Below, in pieces: positions 28,125 through 37,212 of a DNA stretch of 64,000 nucleotides. The position numbers and the translations under genes were made by a program. The stretch's first letter is position 1, and every line of letters begins with the position of its first letter. The DNA is from Streptomyces eurythermus (GTDB taxonomy: Bacteria; Actinomycetota; Actinomycetes; Streptomycetales; Streptomycetaceae): NCBI RefSeq assembly GCF_014649115.1, contig NZ_BMSK01000003.1, positions 434,001 through 498,000 of the forward strand, read 5' to 3'. The notes below the pieces were generated by a model, which did not search any database, was not told the origin of the DNA, and saw nothing but the letters and a program-made list of their open reading frames with translations.

Positions 28125-28601
28125 TCAGTCCTCGGGCCCGGGGTGGTCGCGGCCGGCCGGGGGTTCCCGGTTGAGGCGTACGGACTGGGCCGCGTTGACG
28201 CCGATGATGCCGAGCCAGGCGACCACCAGCCCGGACAGCCCGGCCATGCCGCCCGCGATCGCGGACAGCGGGATCGCCAGGACCAGCGTGATCAGCGCGA
28301 AGCCGTACCGCTCGGCCCAGGAGCCGGCCGGGCCCGGCCGCCGGGCCGCGCGGGCGTCGGCGAGCTGCCGCTCGGCCAGCTGCCGGCGCACCCGGCGGTC
28401 CACCGCGTCGTCGATCCGCCGCTCGACCCGCTCCAGGAAGGAGTCCGTCAGGGCGGAGTCGTACTCGTCGCCCAGCTCCGCGCGGGCCCGCACGGTCGCG
28501 TCCAGCTCCCTCCTGAGGTCGGGGTCCTTGCCGAGGCCGGGATCCTGACGGGGGGAGGTCTCCTCCCCGGGGCCGGTGGCGCGCGGATCGCGAGTGTCCA
28601 T
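28125..28601 (-). CDS. Hypothetical membrane protein, two TM helices
   Basis: A 158-residue protein. A charged cytoplasmic N-terminus (about 1-95) includes ERVERRIDDAVDRRVRRQLAE, likely a long helix. Two hydrophobic helices (about 100-145; GFALITLVLAIPLSAIAGG and LSGLVVAWLGIIGVNAAQS) follow, with a short tail. No enzyme motif. I do not recognise a named family; similar actinobacterial proteins are annotated as integral membrane proteins. The start is uncertain; an in-frame upstream start at 28637 would add 12 residues. It may be co-transcribed with the permease upstream. Confidence 0.6.
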   Translation of the reverse strand: MDTRDPRATGPGEETSPRQDPGLGKDPDLRRELDATVRARAELGDEYDSALTDSFLERVERRIDDAVDRRVRRQLAERQLADARAARRPGPAGSWAERYGFALITLVLAIPLSAIAGGMAGLSGLVVAWLGIIGVNAAQSVRLNREPPAGRDHPGPED

Positions 28602-28611
28602 GACGGTCAGC

Positions 28612-30039
28612 CTAGGGAGCGGTGGGCCGGGCCGCACTGGTGCAGGCCCCCGGTTCCGGCGCCGGGACGGCCGGCGGTGCGTCCGGTGGCGGGACCGGGC
28701 GGGCGACGAGCCGGTACAGCAGCGCCGGCACGGCGAGGCCCACGATCCAGGAGACGTCCGCGCCGCCGAGCGGCTCCACCAGCGGGCCGGTGTAGAAGCC
28801 GGTGGCGAGGAACGGCAGCTGTGCCAGCAGGCCGGCCGCGTAGACCGCGAGGGCGTCCCAGCGCCAGGCGCCGTAGCGGCCGTGCGGGTCGGCGAGGGCC
28901 GCCAGGTCGTAGCGTTCCTTGGAGATCAGGTAGTAGTCGACCAGGTTGATCGCCGACCAGGGCGTGAAGAACGTCAGCAGGAACAGCAGGAAGTCCTTGA
29001 ACGAGGACAGGAAGCTGTCCTTGCCCAGCAGGGCCACCGCGGTGCCCGCCGCCATCACCAGCGCGATGTACGCCACCCGGCCCGCCCGGGACAGCCGCCG
29101 CTGCCCGCGGAAGCCGCTCACGCCGGTCACCAGCGACATGAAACCGCCGTAGGTGTTGAGGACGTTGACGGTGAGCTTGCCGAGCGCGATGACGAAGTAC
29201 AGGAAGGACGCGACCAGGCCGGTGCCGCCGAGGCCGACGACATAGCCGACCTGGCTGTCCAGGAACGCCTCCCCGGCCGTGGCCGCGACCAGCACCCCGA
29301 AGGTCATCGACCACTGGGATCCGAGCGCCGAGCCGGACAGCGTCCACCAGAAGGTCGCCTTCGTGGACGTCGTACGCGGCAGATAGCGGGAGTAGTCGGC
29401 CACGTACGGCCCGAACGCCAGCTGCCAGGACGCCGACAGGGACACCGCCAGCAGGAACAGCGGCAGCGAGAAGTGCGCGTCGTGCAGCAGCGCGGAGGTG
29501 TCGGCGCGCTCCAGGAGGCGTACGGCGAGGAAGACGAAGGCGAGCGCGCACACCGTGCTCGCCACCCGGCCGAGAGCGTGCACGACCCGGTACCCGGCGG
29601 TCGCGATGACCCCCGTGACGGCGGCGAAGAGCAGGATCCCGGTGGTGTCGTCCGTGTGTGTCAGCTCGCCCACCGCCTGCCCGGCGAGCACACTGCCGGA
29701 GGCGAAGAAGCCGACGTACATCACGACCACCAGCAGCAGCGGGACGACCGCGCCGCGCACCCCGAACTGCGCCCTCGACTGGATCATCTGCGGCAGGCCG
29801 AGGCGCGGGCCCTGCGCGGAGTGCAGGGCCATCACCGCGCCGCCGAGCAGATTGCCGAGCAGCAGGCCGATCACCGACCAGACCACGTCACCGCCGAAGA
29901 CGACCGCGAGGGCGCCGGTGACGACGGCCGTGATCTGGAGGTTGGCCCCCAGCCACAGCGTGAACTGGCCGAAGGCCCTGCCGTGCCGTTCCTCGTCCGG
30001 AACGGCGTCGATGGAGCGCGGTTCCACGAACTGTGCCAT
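28612..30039 (-). CDS. NCS1-family nucleobase/cytosine permease
   Basis: A 475-residue transporter with about 12 TM helices. NCS1 features are QFTLWLGANLQITAVVTGALAV near the N-terminus, GLPQMIQSRAQFGVRGAV in the TM3 region, ASWQLAFGPYVADYSRYLP in TM6 (substrate site), and a loop with NVLNTYGGFMS. It would import cytosine, purines or allantoin-type compounds by symport. It lies divergently from an RpiR-type regulator; the 130-bp gap carries an A/T-rich stretch (tgtataacggtatgc) suited to promoter or operator function. Separate from, but near, the hut operon. Substrate not determinable by eye. Confidence 0.86.
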   Translation of the reverse strand: MAQFVEPRSIDAVPDEERHGRAFGQFTLWLGANLQITAVVTGALAVVFGGDVVWSVIGLLLGNLLGGAVMALHSAQGPRLGLPQMIQSRAQFGVRGAVVPLLLVVVMYVGFFASGSVLAGQAVGELTHTDDTTGILLFAAVTGVIATAGYRVVHALGRVASTVCALAFVFLAVRLLERADTSALLHDAHFSLPLFLLAVSLSASWQLAFGPYVADYSRYLPRTTSTKATFWWTLSGSALGSQWSMTFGVLVAATAGEAFLDSQVGYVVGLGGTGLVASFLYFVIALGKLTVNVLNTYGGFMSLVTGVSGFRGQRRLSRAGRVAYIALVMAAGTAVALLGKDSFLSSFKDFLLFLLTFFTPWSAINLVDYYLISKERYDLAALADPHGRYGAWRWDALAVYAAGLLAQLPFLATGFYTGPLVEPLGGADVSWIVGLAVPALLYRLVARPVPPPDAPPAVPAPEPGACTSAARPTAP

Positions 30040-30169
30040 GCGTTCTCCCCACACCGGGCTGTATAACGGTATGCAGCGACACACTGTCTGAATAGGCGGC
30101 CGGTGTTTGTCAATGCCCCGGCGCTGTACTCTCCCGGGGCGTCGAGGAGATCTGGAGGGGGAGTACCGC

Positions 30170-31012
30170 ATGAGCGCGAGCGACAGCCCTGCGAACCGGT
30201 TGCAGGCGCTCTTCGAGGGCCACCGGCTCACGCCGACCCAGCGCCGCATCGCGCACAGCATGGTGCGCCGCGCCGCCGACGTGCCCTTTCTGTCCAGTGT
30301 GGAGCTGGCCGAACTGGCCGGGGTCAGCCAGCCGTCGGTGACCCGGTTCGCCGTCGCCCTCGGCTTCGACGGCTACCCCGCCCTGCGCCGGCACCTGCGC
30401 GAGGTCGTCCCGGCCGAACCGGCCACCGGCGCAGGCGCCTACAACGAGTACCAGCAGGCCGTCGAGGCCGAGATCGAGAACCTCAGGCACCTGGCCGAGC
30501 TGCTCGCCGACCCGCGCCCGGTCAGGCGGGCCGGCCGGATCCTCGCCGCCTCCCGGCCGCTGCCGGTGCTGGGCCTGCGCGCCGCCGCCTCCCAGGCCTA
30601 CGGGTTCGCCTACTTCGCCGCCAAGGTCCACCCGGACGTCCGGCTGCTGCACGAGGGCGGCACGATGATCCAGGACCGGATCGACGGCGCCGTCCGGGCC
30701 GGCGCCACCGCCCTGCTGTGCTTCGCGCTGCCCCGGCACCCGCGCGAGGTCGTGGACACCCTCGCCCACGCCAAGGACGCGGGCCTGACCGTGGTCACGG
30801 TCGCCGACTCGGCGTTCGCGCCGGTCGCCAAGTACTCCGACCTGCTGCTGCCCGCCGCCGTCGGCACCGGGCTCGCCTTCGACACCGCGTGCGCGCCGAT
30901 GCTGCTCGGCCGGGTCCTGCTGGAGGCGCTGTGCGACGACCTGCCCGACGCCCAGGCCCGGCTGGAGGAGTTCGACGCCAAGGCGGCGGCCCGGGGGCTG
31001 TTCGTGGAGTGA
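30170..31012 (+). CDS. MurR/RpiR-family transcriptional regulator
   Basis: A 280-residue regulator. The N-terminal HTH_6 domain (about 5-85) has LTPTQRRIAHSMVRR, then SSVELAELAGVSQPSVTRFAVALGFDGYPALRRHLRE. The C-terminal SIS sugar-isomerase-like domain (about 120-260) has GRILAASRPLPVLGLRAAASQAYGFAYFAAK and later the TVVTVADSAFAPVAKYSD loop. These proteins sense phosphosugars or other small molecules. ATG follows ggaggggg. Divergent from the NCS1 permease, its most likely target. Confidence 0.88.
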   Translation: MSASDSPANRLQALFEGHRLTPTQRRIAHSMVRRAADVPFLSSVELAELAGVSQPSVTRFAVALGFDGYPALRRHLREVVPAEPATGAGAYNEYQQAVEAEIENLRHLAELLADPRPVRRAGRILAASRPLPVLGLRAAASQAYGFAYFAAKVHPDVRLLHEGGTMIQDRIDGAVRAGATALLCFALPRHPREVVDTLAHAKDAGLTVVTVADSAFAPVAKYSDLLLPAAVGTGLAFDTACAPMLLGRVLLEALCDDLPDAQARLEEFDAKAAARGLFVE

Positions 31013-31108
31013 CCGGGCCCCGCCGCTCTCAGATTCGTCTCACGTTCTGCTATTAGCTTCCCCAGCGAGACACAAGCGCTGTGTGGACACGTGACACGGG
31101 AGGCTGAC

Positions 31109-31702
31109 GTGGCGCGCGGAGGACGCGGAGGACAGGGACTGGCACGGGTGGCCGTCGTCGTACGGGCGGGCGCCGCGCCGCTGTGGTGGCTCGGGGTCGT
31201 CGCCGCCGGGCTCGGGGCCGTGCCCGAGGGGCTGACCGGGCGGCGGATCGGGACGACGGCCGGGGCCGCGCTGTTCCTGCTGGGCGCGGCCGCTGTGCTG
31301 CTGGCCCGCCGGGGCCGGTACGCGGCTCTCGCCCGCGGGGCGGCCCGCGCGGGCAAGTACGACGTGCTCCAGGACCGGGCGGTGACCGTGCGCGGCTGGC
31401 GCCGGGGGCACCGCTGGTGGCTGCTGCTGGGCTGGGCGCTCGCGCTGGGCTCGGCGTTCGCGGTGCCCGTGGCCGGCGGGCTGCTGCTGGCCGGGCTGGG
31501 TGCCGGGCTGTGGCTGAAGGCCGCCTGGATCGGGCGGCTGGAGCGGTCCGCCGAGGCCCTGCTGTGGGTGCGCGTCGACTGGCTCGGCCGGGGCGGCGGC
31601 AGCCCGGCGGGCAAGGCCGTCAAAAGCCTGCGGGCCACGGGCATCGCGGCCGGCGACGCGGCCCCGGGCGGGGCCCGCCGCCGTACCCCGGCCCTGGTCT
31701 GA
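31109..31702 (+). CDS. Hypothetical membrane protein
   Basis: A 197-residue protein with four hydrophobic segments: about 20-38 (APLWWLGVVAAGLGAVPEG), 43-62 (GTTAGAALFLLGAAAVLLA), 105-125 (WWLLLGWALALGSAFAVPVA) and 128-145. The latter two form a hairpin. The C-terminal part is basic and Gly-rich. No catalytic motif, family not recognised. The GTG at 31109 has GGGAGG five bases upstream and is preferred over 31091. Convergent with the roadblock operon, ten bases apart. Confidence 0.58.
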   Translation: MARGGRGGQGLARVAVVVRAGAAPLWWLGVVAAGLGAVPEGLTGRRIGTTAGAALFLLGAAAVLLARRGRYAALARGAARAGKYDVLQDRAVTVRGWRRGHRWWLLLGWALALGSAFAVPVAGGLLLAGLGAGLWLKAAWIGRLERSAEALLWVRVDWLGRGGGSPAGKAVKSLRATGIAAGDAAPGGARRRTPALV

Positions 31703-31712
31703 GCCGCCGCCG

Positions 31713-32087
31713 TCAGACCTCCAGCTCCTCCTCGATCCTGCGCAGCTGGTGCCGGGCCATCGCCAGATTGGCCCGGGAGGAGTCCAGGACCAGGTACAGG
31801 AACAGTCCGTTGCCGCCCCTGCCCTTGAGCAGGCGGATCAGGTGGTACTGGTCCGTCAGGGTGATCAGGATGTCCTCGATCTCGCTCTTGAGGCCGAGGA
31901 GTTCCATCGTGCGCATCTTGGCGCGGACCACGTCGGTGTTGCCGGCGGCGGCCACGTTCAGATCGAAGCTCGCGCTGTCGCCCATCGTGCCCAGCGCCAT
32001 TCCGCTGGTGTAGTCGACGAGCGCGGCTCCGGTGGCGCCCGCGATGGTGGTGAGGGCCTGCTTCAGGGCGGTCGCGGTGTCGGACAT
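31713..32087 (-). CDS. Roadblock/LC7 domain protein (third roadblock of the operon)
   Basis: A 124-residue single-domain protein. It starts MSDTATALKQALTTIAGATG, with the strand block GAALVDYTSGMALGTMG, a long helix (SEIEDILITLTDQYHLIRLL) and a C-terminal strand GNGLFLYLVLDSSRANLA, then a basic helix. The roadblock/LC7 fold is that of MglB and CvnB, which bind small GTPases or dimerise as scaffolds. It is a clear paralogue of the first gene of the operon (ALVDYTSGMALG against ALVDWTSGLALG). No GTPase gene is nearby. Last gene of the four-gene unit; 10 bp from the previous one. Confidence 0.85.
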   Translation of the reverse strand: MSDTATALKQALTTIAGATGAALVDYTSGMALGTMGDSASFDLNVAAAGNTDVVRAKMRTMELLGLKSEIEDILITLTDQYHLIRLLKGRGGNGLFLYLVLDSSRANLAMARHQLRRIEEELEV

Positions 32088-32097
32088 GGGGGTCCTC

Positions 32098-32577
32098 TCA
32101 GCTGTCGGTTGCGGTGCGGGCGTCGGCGGCCGGGGTGCGCGGCACGCGGGGGCCCGGGGGGCGTGCGGGGGTGGTGCCGGTCAGCGGGCGTACGGCCTCG
32201 GCGGCGTCCAGCAGCTCCCCGACGCGGGCGCCGGCCCGGCGGCCCTCCAGGTGCAGCCGGCCCACGTTGACCCGGTCCTGGGCGAGCAGCGTCAGCACGG
32301 CGGTGCGGCCGGCCGCGTAGGTGGCGACATAGCCGCGCTCGCCGCGCACCAGCAGCTCCCGCAGGGCCCCGTTCCCGGTGGCGTCGGAGGTCCGTACGGC
32401 GACCCCGAGCGCGGCGGCGGTGAGCGCGGCCAGGCCCTCGGGGTCGACGCCGGGGGTGTCGTGGGCGATGACGAGGCCGTCGACGCCGGCCGCGAGGGCA
32501 CCGGTGAGCTGCGGCACCCGGGTGCGCAGCCGGTGCAGTTCGGCCAGCACGGCCCGCAGGTCGTCCTCGGTCACCAT
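32098..32577 (-). CDS. Roadblock/LC7-type protein with C-terminal tail
   Basis: A 159-residue protein. The roadblock-like core (about 1-115) begins VTEDDLRAVLAELHRLRTRVP and contains DGLVIAHDTPGVDPEGLAAL, GNGALRELLVRGERGYVATYAAG and TAVLTLLAQDRVNVGRLHLE. This pattern recalls CvnB/MglB-type proteins more than the other two roadblocks here. A Pro/Arg-rich tail follows (PLTGTTPARPPGPRV). AAAGGAG lies six to seven bases before the ATG. Third gene of the operon. The partner is unknown. Confidence 0.75.
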   Translation of the reverse strand: MVTEDDLRAVLAELHRLRTRVPQLTGALAAGVDGLVIAHDTPGVDPEGLAALTAAALGVAVRTSDATGNGALRELLVRGERGYVATYAAGRTAVLTLLAQDRVNVGRLHLEGRRAGARVGELLDAAEAVRPLTGTTPARPPGPRVPRTPAADARTATDS

Positions 32578-32608
32578 CAGCTGTCTCCTTTCGGCGGGGC
32601 GGTGCCGT

Positions 32609-33424
32609 TCAAAGCGCCTCCAGCGCATCCCTGAGCCTCTTCAGCAGCGCGATGTCGGGGTCGGTGGTGACCGGGAGAGGGGGTGGTGCGGGCGGCGGGC
32701 CGGGGTCCGCGGGCACCGGCGCGATCCGGCCGGCCGCGGTGAGCCGGCGGACGTCGACCAGCGTGTGGAAGGCCTGCCGGCCCAGGTCCCGGGCCAGGTC
32801 GGCGGCCGTGCGGACGCCGTCCACGCGGTCCAGGACGGCCCGCTGCCGGGGGGTGACCGGCAGGGCGGGGGCGGGAGCGGGTGCCGGGTCGGCGCGGATC
32901 AGCGGGGCGCTGTCGGCGGCCGGGTCCGGCCACAGCCGGTGCAGCAGCAGCCGGCGGCGCAGCGTCTCGCGCTCCAGCGCGACCACCGGCACCGAGGGCA
33001 GCGGGCCGAGCCGGGGCCCGGCGCCGTACCGGAACCGGCCCGGGGTGCCGCTCGGCGCCAGCGCGAAGTACCCGGCGTCGTACAGCGCGTCCAGGTGGCA
33101 CAGTTCCAGCGCGCCGGTGGGCAGCACTCCGGAGCGCAGCAGCGCCTCCGCCGCCCGCGCGGGGTCCGGGGCCCGGGCGGCGGCGCGCTGCCAGGCGGCG
33201 GCCGCGAGGGTGCCGTGGGCCGTGAGGAGCACGCCGAGATCCGGGGCGAGGGGGCTCTCGGCGTGCACCACCCGGCCCTCGGCGAGATACAGGACGCCGT
33301 GTTCGCGGACCAGGACACCGGTGGCCCGCTCCTCGGCGAGCCGGGTCAGCATCGGGGACAGGGCGCGCGCGGCCCGCCTGTCCCGCACCGGCAGGGCCGG
33401 CGGAGGGATCCGCACCATGGTCAT
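32609..33424 (-). CDS. DUF4388/PatA-N-like protein in the roadblock operon
   Basis: A 271-residue protein. The N-terminal ~130 residues include the pattern ATGVLVREHGVLYLAEGRVVHAESP, which resembles the DUF4388 (PatA N-terminal) domain found with signalling proteins. The middle is helical (APDPARAAEALLRSGVLPTGALELC). A winged-helix-like segment follows (about 200-245; LDRVDGVRTAADLARDLGRQ), reminiscent of PatA-like C-terminal repeats, with a Pro-rich linker around it. The ATG at 33424 overlaps the stop of the preceding gene (ATGA). Role inferred: adaptor or sensor in a roadblock signalling module. Confidence 0.6.
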   Translation of the reverse strand: MTMVRIPPPALPVRDRRAARALSPMLTRLAEERATGVLVREHGVLYLAEGRVVHAESPLAPDLGVLLTAHGTLAAAAWQRAAARAPDPARAAEALLRSGVLPTGALELCHLDALYDAGYFALAPSGTPGRFRYGAGPRLGPLPSVPVVALERETLRRRLLLHRLWPDPAADSAPLIRADPAPAPAPALPVTPRQRAVLDRVDGVRTAADLARDLGRQAFHTLVDVRRLTAAGRIAPVPADPGPPPAPPPLPVTTDPDIALLKRLRDALEAL

Positions 33425-33804
33425 CCCAGCACCAGCCGGGCGGCCATCTCGCCGAGCCGGATCCGGGCCAGCGCCAGGTTGCCCTCCTCGCGGCCGAGCC
33501 ACAGGTGCAGGAACACGCTGCTGTCGAAGGAGGTGTCCACGAACCGCAGCAGGTGGTAGCTGTCACCGTTGCTGACGATCAGGTCCTCCACGGGCGGCAG
33601 CCCCGCGCGGACCGTGGCGAAGGTGCCGTGCTCGGCGGCCAGCCGGGCCAGTTCGGCGGCCTCGGCGGCACTCGTCTCGTGGTCCCCGCCGGGGGCCTCC
33701 CCGACCGCGCCGAGGGCCAGTCCGCTCGTCCAGTCCACCAGCGCGGCTCCCCGGGCACCGGGCAGGCGCATCGCTTCCAGTAAGCACTCGTCGATTCCGG
33801 GCAC
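33421..33804 (-). CDS. Roadblock/LC7 domain protein with a TTA leucine codon (operon leader gene)
   Basis: A 127-residue single-domain roadblock protein (VPGIDECLLEAMRLPG, then GAALVDWTSGLALGAVG, a helix with PPVEDLIVSNGDSYHLLRFV and strand SVFLHLWLGREEGNLA). GTG start at 33804 with gggaggaag upstream. The eighth codon is TTA (33783-33781 on the - strand), the only in-frame TTA I found in the window. It is therefore expected to depend on the bldA tRNA. Being the first gene and coupled (ATGA) to the next, this TTA could gate the whole unit. Paralogue of the gene at 31713. Confidence 0.85.
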   Translation of the reverse strand: MPGIDECLLEAMRLPGARGAALVDWTSGLALGAVGEAPGGDHETSAAEAAELARLAAEHGTFATVRAGLPPVEDLIVSNGDSYHLLRFVDTSFDSSVFLHLWLGREEGNLALARIRLGEMAARLVLG

Positions 33805-33892
33805 CGTGGCTTCCTCCCGCCTGGGACTCCGGCTGAGTGACGCCGACACTACGCAACGTGTGTGCGGGAGGAGGGGCCTTTGGCATTTTCCG

Positions 33893-33943
33893 GTGGAACA
33901 TGCGTCCGACGTACTAGTGTTGTCCAACTGACGTGTGTTCCAC
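33893..33943. promoter_or_regulatory. Long-spaced inverted repeat upstream of the roadblock operon
   Basis: GTGGAACA (33893-33900) and TGTTCCAC (33936-33943) are perfect inverted arms with a 35-bp spacer, 43 bp apart start-to-start (about four helical turns). They lie 90-140 bp before the operon start. This spacing suits two cooperating dimers or a looped complex. The region contains no gene. Confidence 0.5.
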
Positions 33944-33982
33944 GGCGGTTGAGCCGTCCGTGCGGCCGGCGGCCGGGGCGCG

Positions 33983-35407
33983 TCACCGGCTTTCGGGAGC
34001 CCGGAGGGTGGTGAGCGCCGACGCGTGCGCCCCTCCGGAGTCGGCCACCACCTCGGCGACGGTCTGGGGCCGCCGCACGGTCGCGAAGGCCATGCCCCCG
34101 TACCCGTCCGGGGCGTAGCCGTAGATCCCCGGCCGGACGAGGGAGTTGTAGGCGTAGTGGTGGGCGAAGCCGTACGCCCCCGTGTCCAGCGCCACCGCGT
34201 AGTCGCCCTGCTCCAGCGGGGGCAGCGCGCGCCCCTCGGCGAGCAGGTCGCCCGAGAAGCAGGCCGGCCCCGCGATGTCCTGCACGGTCTTCGGCCCCGC
34301 CTTCGGCCGCCCCCCGGCGTCGTACGCGGCGATCCTGAGCGGCCACACACCCGGCGCGTACACCGTCCGCACCGCCACCTGCACGCCCGCGTGCGTCACC
34401 GCGATCCGCCGGCCGCCCGCGTCCTTGGTGTACTCCACCCGGGCCACCACCGCCCCGTGCCGGGCCAGCAGCGACCGCCCGAACTCCGTCACCAGCCCGT
34501 ACCGCCCGTCGAACAGCCCCGGCACCCGCGCGGCCAGCAACCGCGCGTACTCGGCGAACGTCGGCGCGGTCTCCTCCGAGGCGAGGTTCACCGGCAGCCC
34601 GCCGCCGATGTCGATCGTGTCGACCTGGCGGCGCCCGACGGCGGCGTTGATCTCCTCCGCCAGCGCGTACACCTCCGCCACCCCCTGGGCCAGCAGCGGC
34701 AGCGGGACGCCCTGCGAGCCGGTGTGCGTGTGCAGCCGGGTCAGCCACGGCCGCCGCGCGTACGCCTCCACCACCCAGGCGCGCGCCCCCTCGTCCCGCA
34801 GGGCCACGCCGAACTTCGAGGTCCGGGTCGCCGTCGAGGTCGCGCCGATGGCGCCGGCGCCGATCTGCGGGTTGACCCGCAGGCCGAGCGGGGACCGGGA
34901 CGGGGCGGCGCGCACCAGGGCGTCGAGCCGGCGCAGCTCCTGCGGGTTGTCCGCGTTCACCGCGACCCCGAGGGCGAGGGCCTCGCGCAGCTCCGCCGGG
35001 GTCTTCGCCGGCGAGTCCAGCACCGTCCGCGCGGCCGGCACCCCGGCCGCGCGGGCCAGCGCCAGCTCACCGGGGCTCGCCGCCTCGGCGCCGAGGCCCG
35101 CCGTGTGCAGCAGCCGCACCACCGGCACCAGCGGGCACGCCTTGACCGCGAAGGCGTGCAGCACCGGCGTCCCCGGCGCCACGACCGCCCCGAACGCCGC
35201 CCGCAGCGCCGCCGCCGACTCCCGGATGCCGGTGACGTCCAGCAGCCCCACCACGGCCGCGCCCGGCCCCAGCAGCCCCTGCTCGACGGCCGCCCGCACC
35301 GCCCGGTCCCGCCGTGCCGCCCGCTCCCGGGCCTCGGCCCCGGGCTCCGGTACGGAGACGGCCTCCTCATCGATTCCGGCGTCCCGCGCGGCCCCGGTGT
35401 CCTTCAC
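33983..35407 (-). CDS. PLP-dependent group IV decarboxylase, LysA-like
   Basis: A 474-residue enzyme of the diaminopimelate/ornithine decarboxylase fold (alanine-racemase barrel plus beta domain). The PLP-Lys motif is HAFAVKACPL. HTHTGSQGVP, the glycine loop DIGGGLPV, the cross-subunit Cys block GPACFSGD and YNSLVRPGIYGY are present. It resembles LysA but is longer at the N-terminus and is not in a lysine or threonine operon, so a dedicated amino-acid decarboxylase role is possible. I chose the GTG at 35407 (ggag six bases upstream); a GTG at 35476 in the same frame is an alternative. Divergent from hutU. Confidence 0.8.
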   Translation of the reverse strand: MKDTGAARDAGIDEEAVSVPEPGAEARERAARRDRAVRAAVEQGLLGPGAAVVGLLDVTGIRESAAALRAAFGAVVAPGTPVLHAFAVKACPLVPVVRLLHTAGLGAEAASPGELALARAAGVPAARTVLDSPAKTPAELREALALGVAVNADNPQELRRLDALVRAAPSRSPLGLRVNPQIGAGAIGATSTATRTSKFGVALRDEGARAWVVEAYARRPWLTRLHTHTGSQGVPLPLLAQGVAEVYALAEEINAAVGRRQVDTIDIGGGLPVNLASEETAPTFAEYARLLAARVPGLFDGRYGLVTEFGRSLLARHGAVVARVEYTKDAGGRRIAVTHAGVQVAVRTVYAPGVWPLRIAAYDAGGRPKAGPKTVQDIAGPACFSGDLLAEGRALPPLEQGDYAVALDTGAYGFAHHYAYNSLVRPGIYGYAPDGYGGMAFATVRRPQTVAEVVADSGGAHASALTTLRAPESR

Positions 35408-35486
35408 GGGCCTCTCCGTCCTGTCCCGGCTTCCGGTGTCTCCAGCCGGATACCCGCCACTCCCGGACGGGACCACCCCCCCTGTA

Positions 35487-35523
35487 TTGACTAGCTCTAT
35501 TCAGACCTACAGGATGTGAATAG
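35487..35523 (+). promoter_or_regulatory. hutU promoter with overlapping operator
   Basis: TTGACT (35487-35492) and CAGGAT (35510-35515) are separated by 17 bp, a good housekeeping promoter with a start near 35522. An inverted repeat CTATTCA (35497-35503) / TGAATAG (35517-35523), 13-bp spacer, covers the -10 and start site. That is the position of a repressor operator. Confidence 0.65.
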
Positions 35524-35547
35524 TCGTAGGCACAGGAGGAGACAGAG

Positions 35548-37208
<1,661 letters not shown>

Positions 37209-37212
<4 letters not shown>

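Noticed and set aside
31713-33804. Interpretation as a Streptomyces conservon (cvn) operon
   Set aside because: No kinase-like CvnA, no DUF742 CvnC and no GTPase CvnD are present; there are three roadblocks and a DUF4388-like protein.
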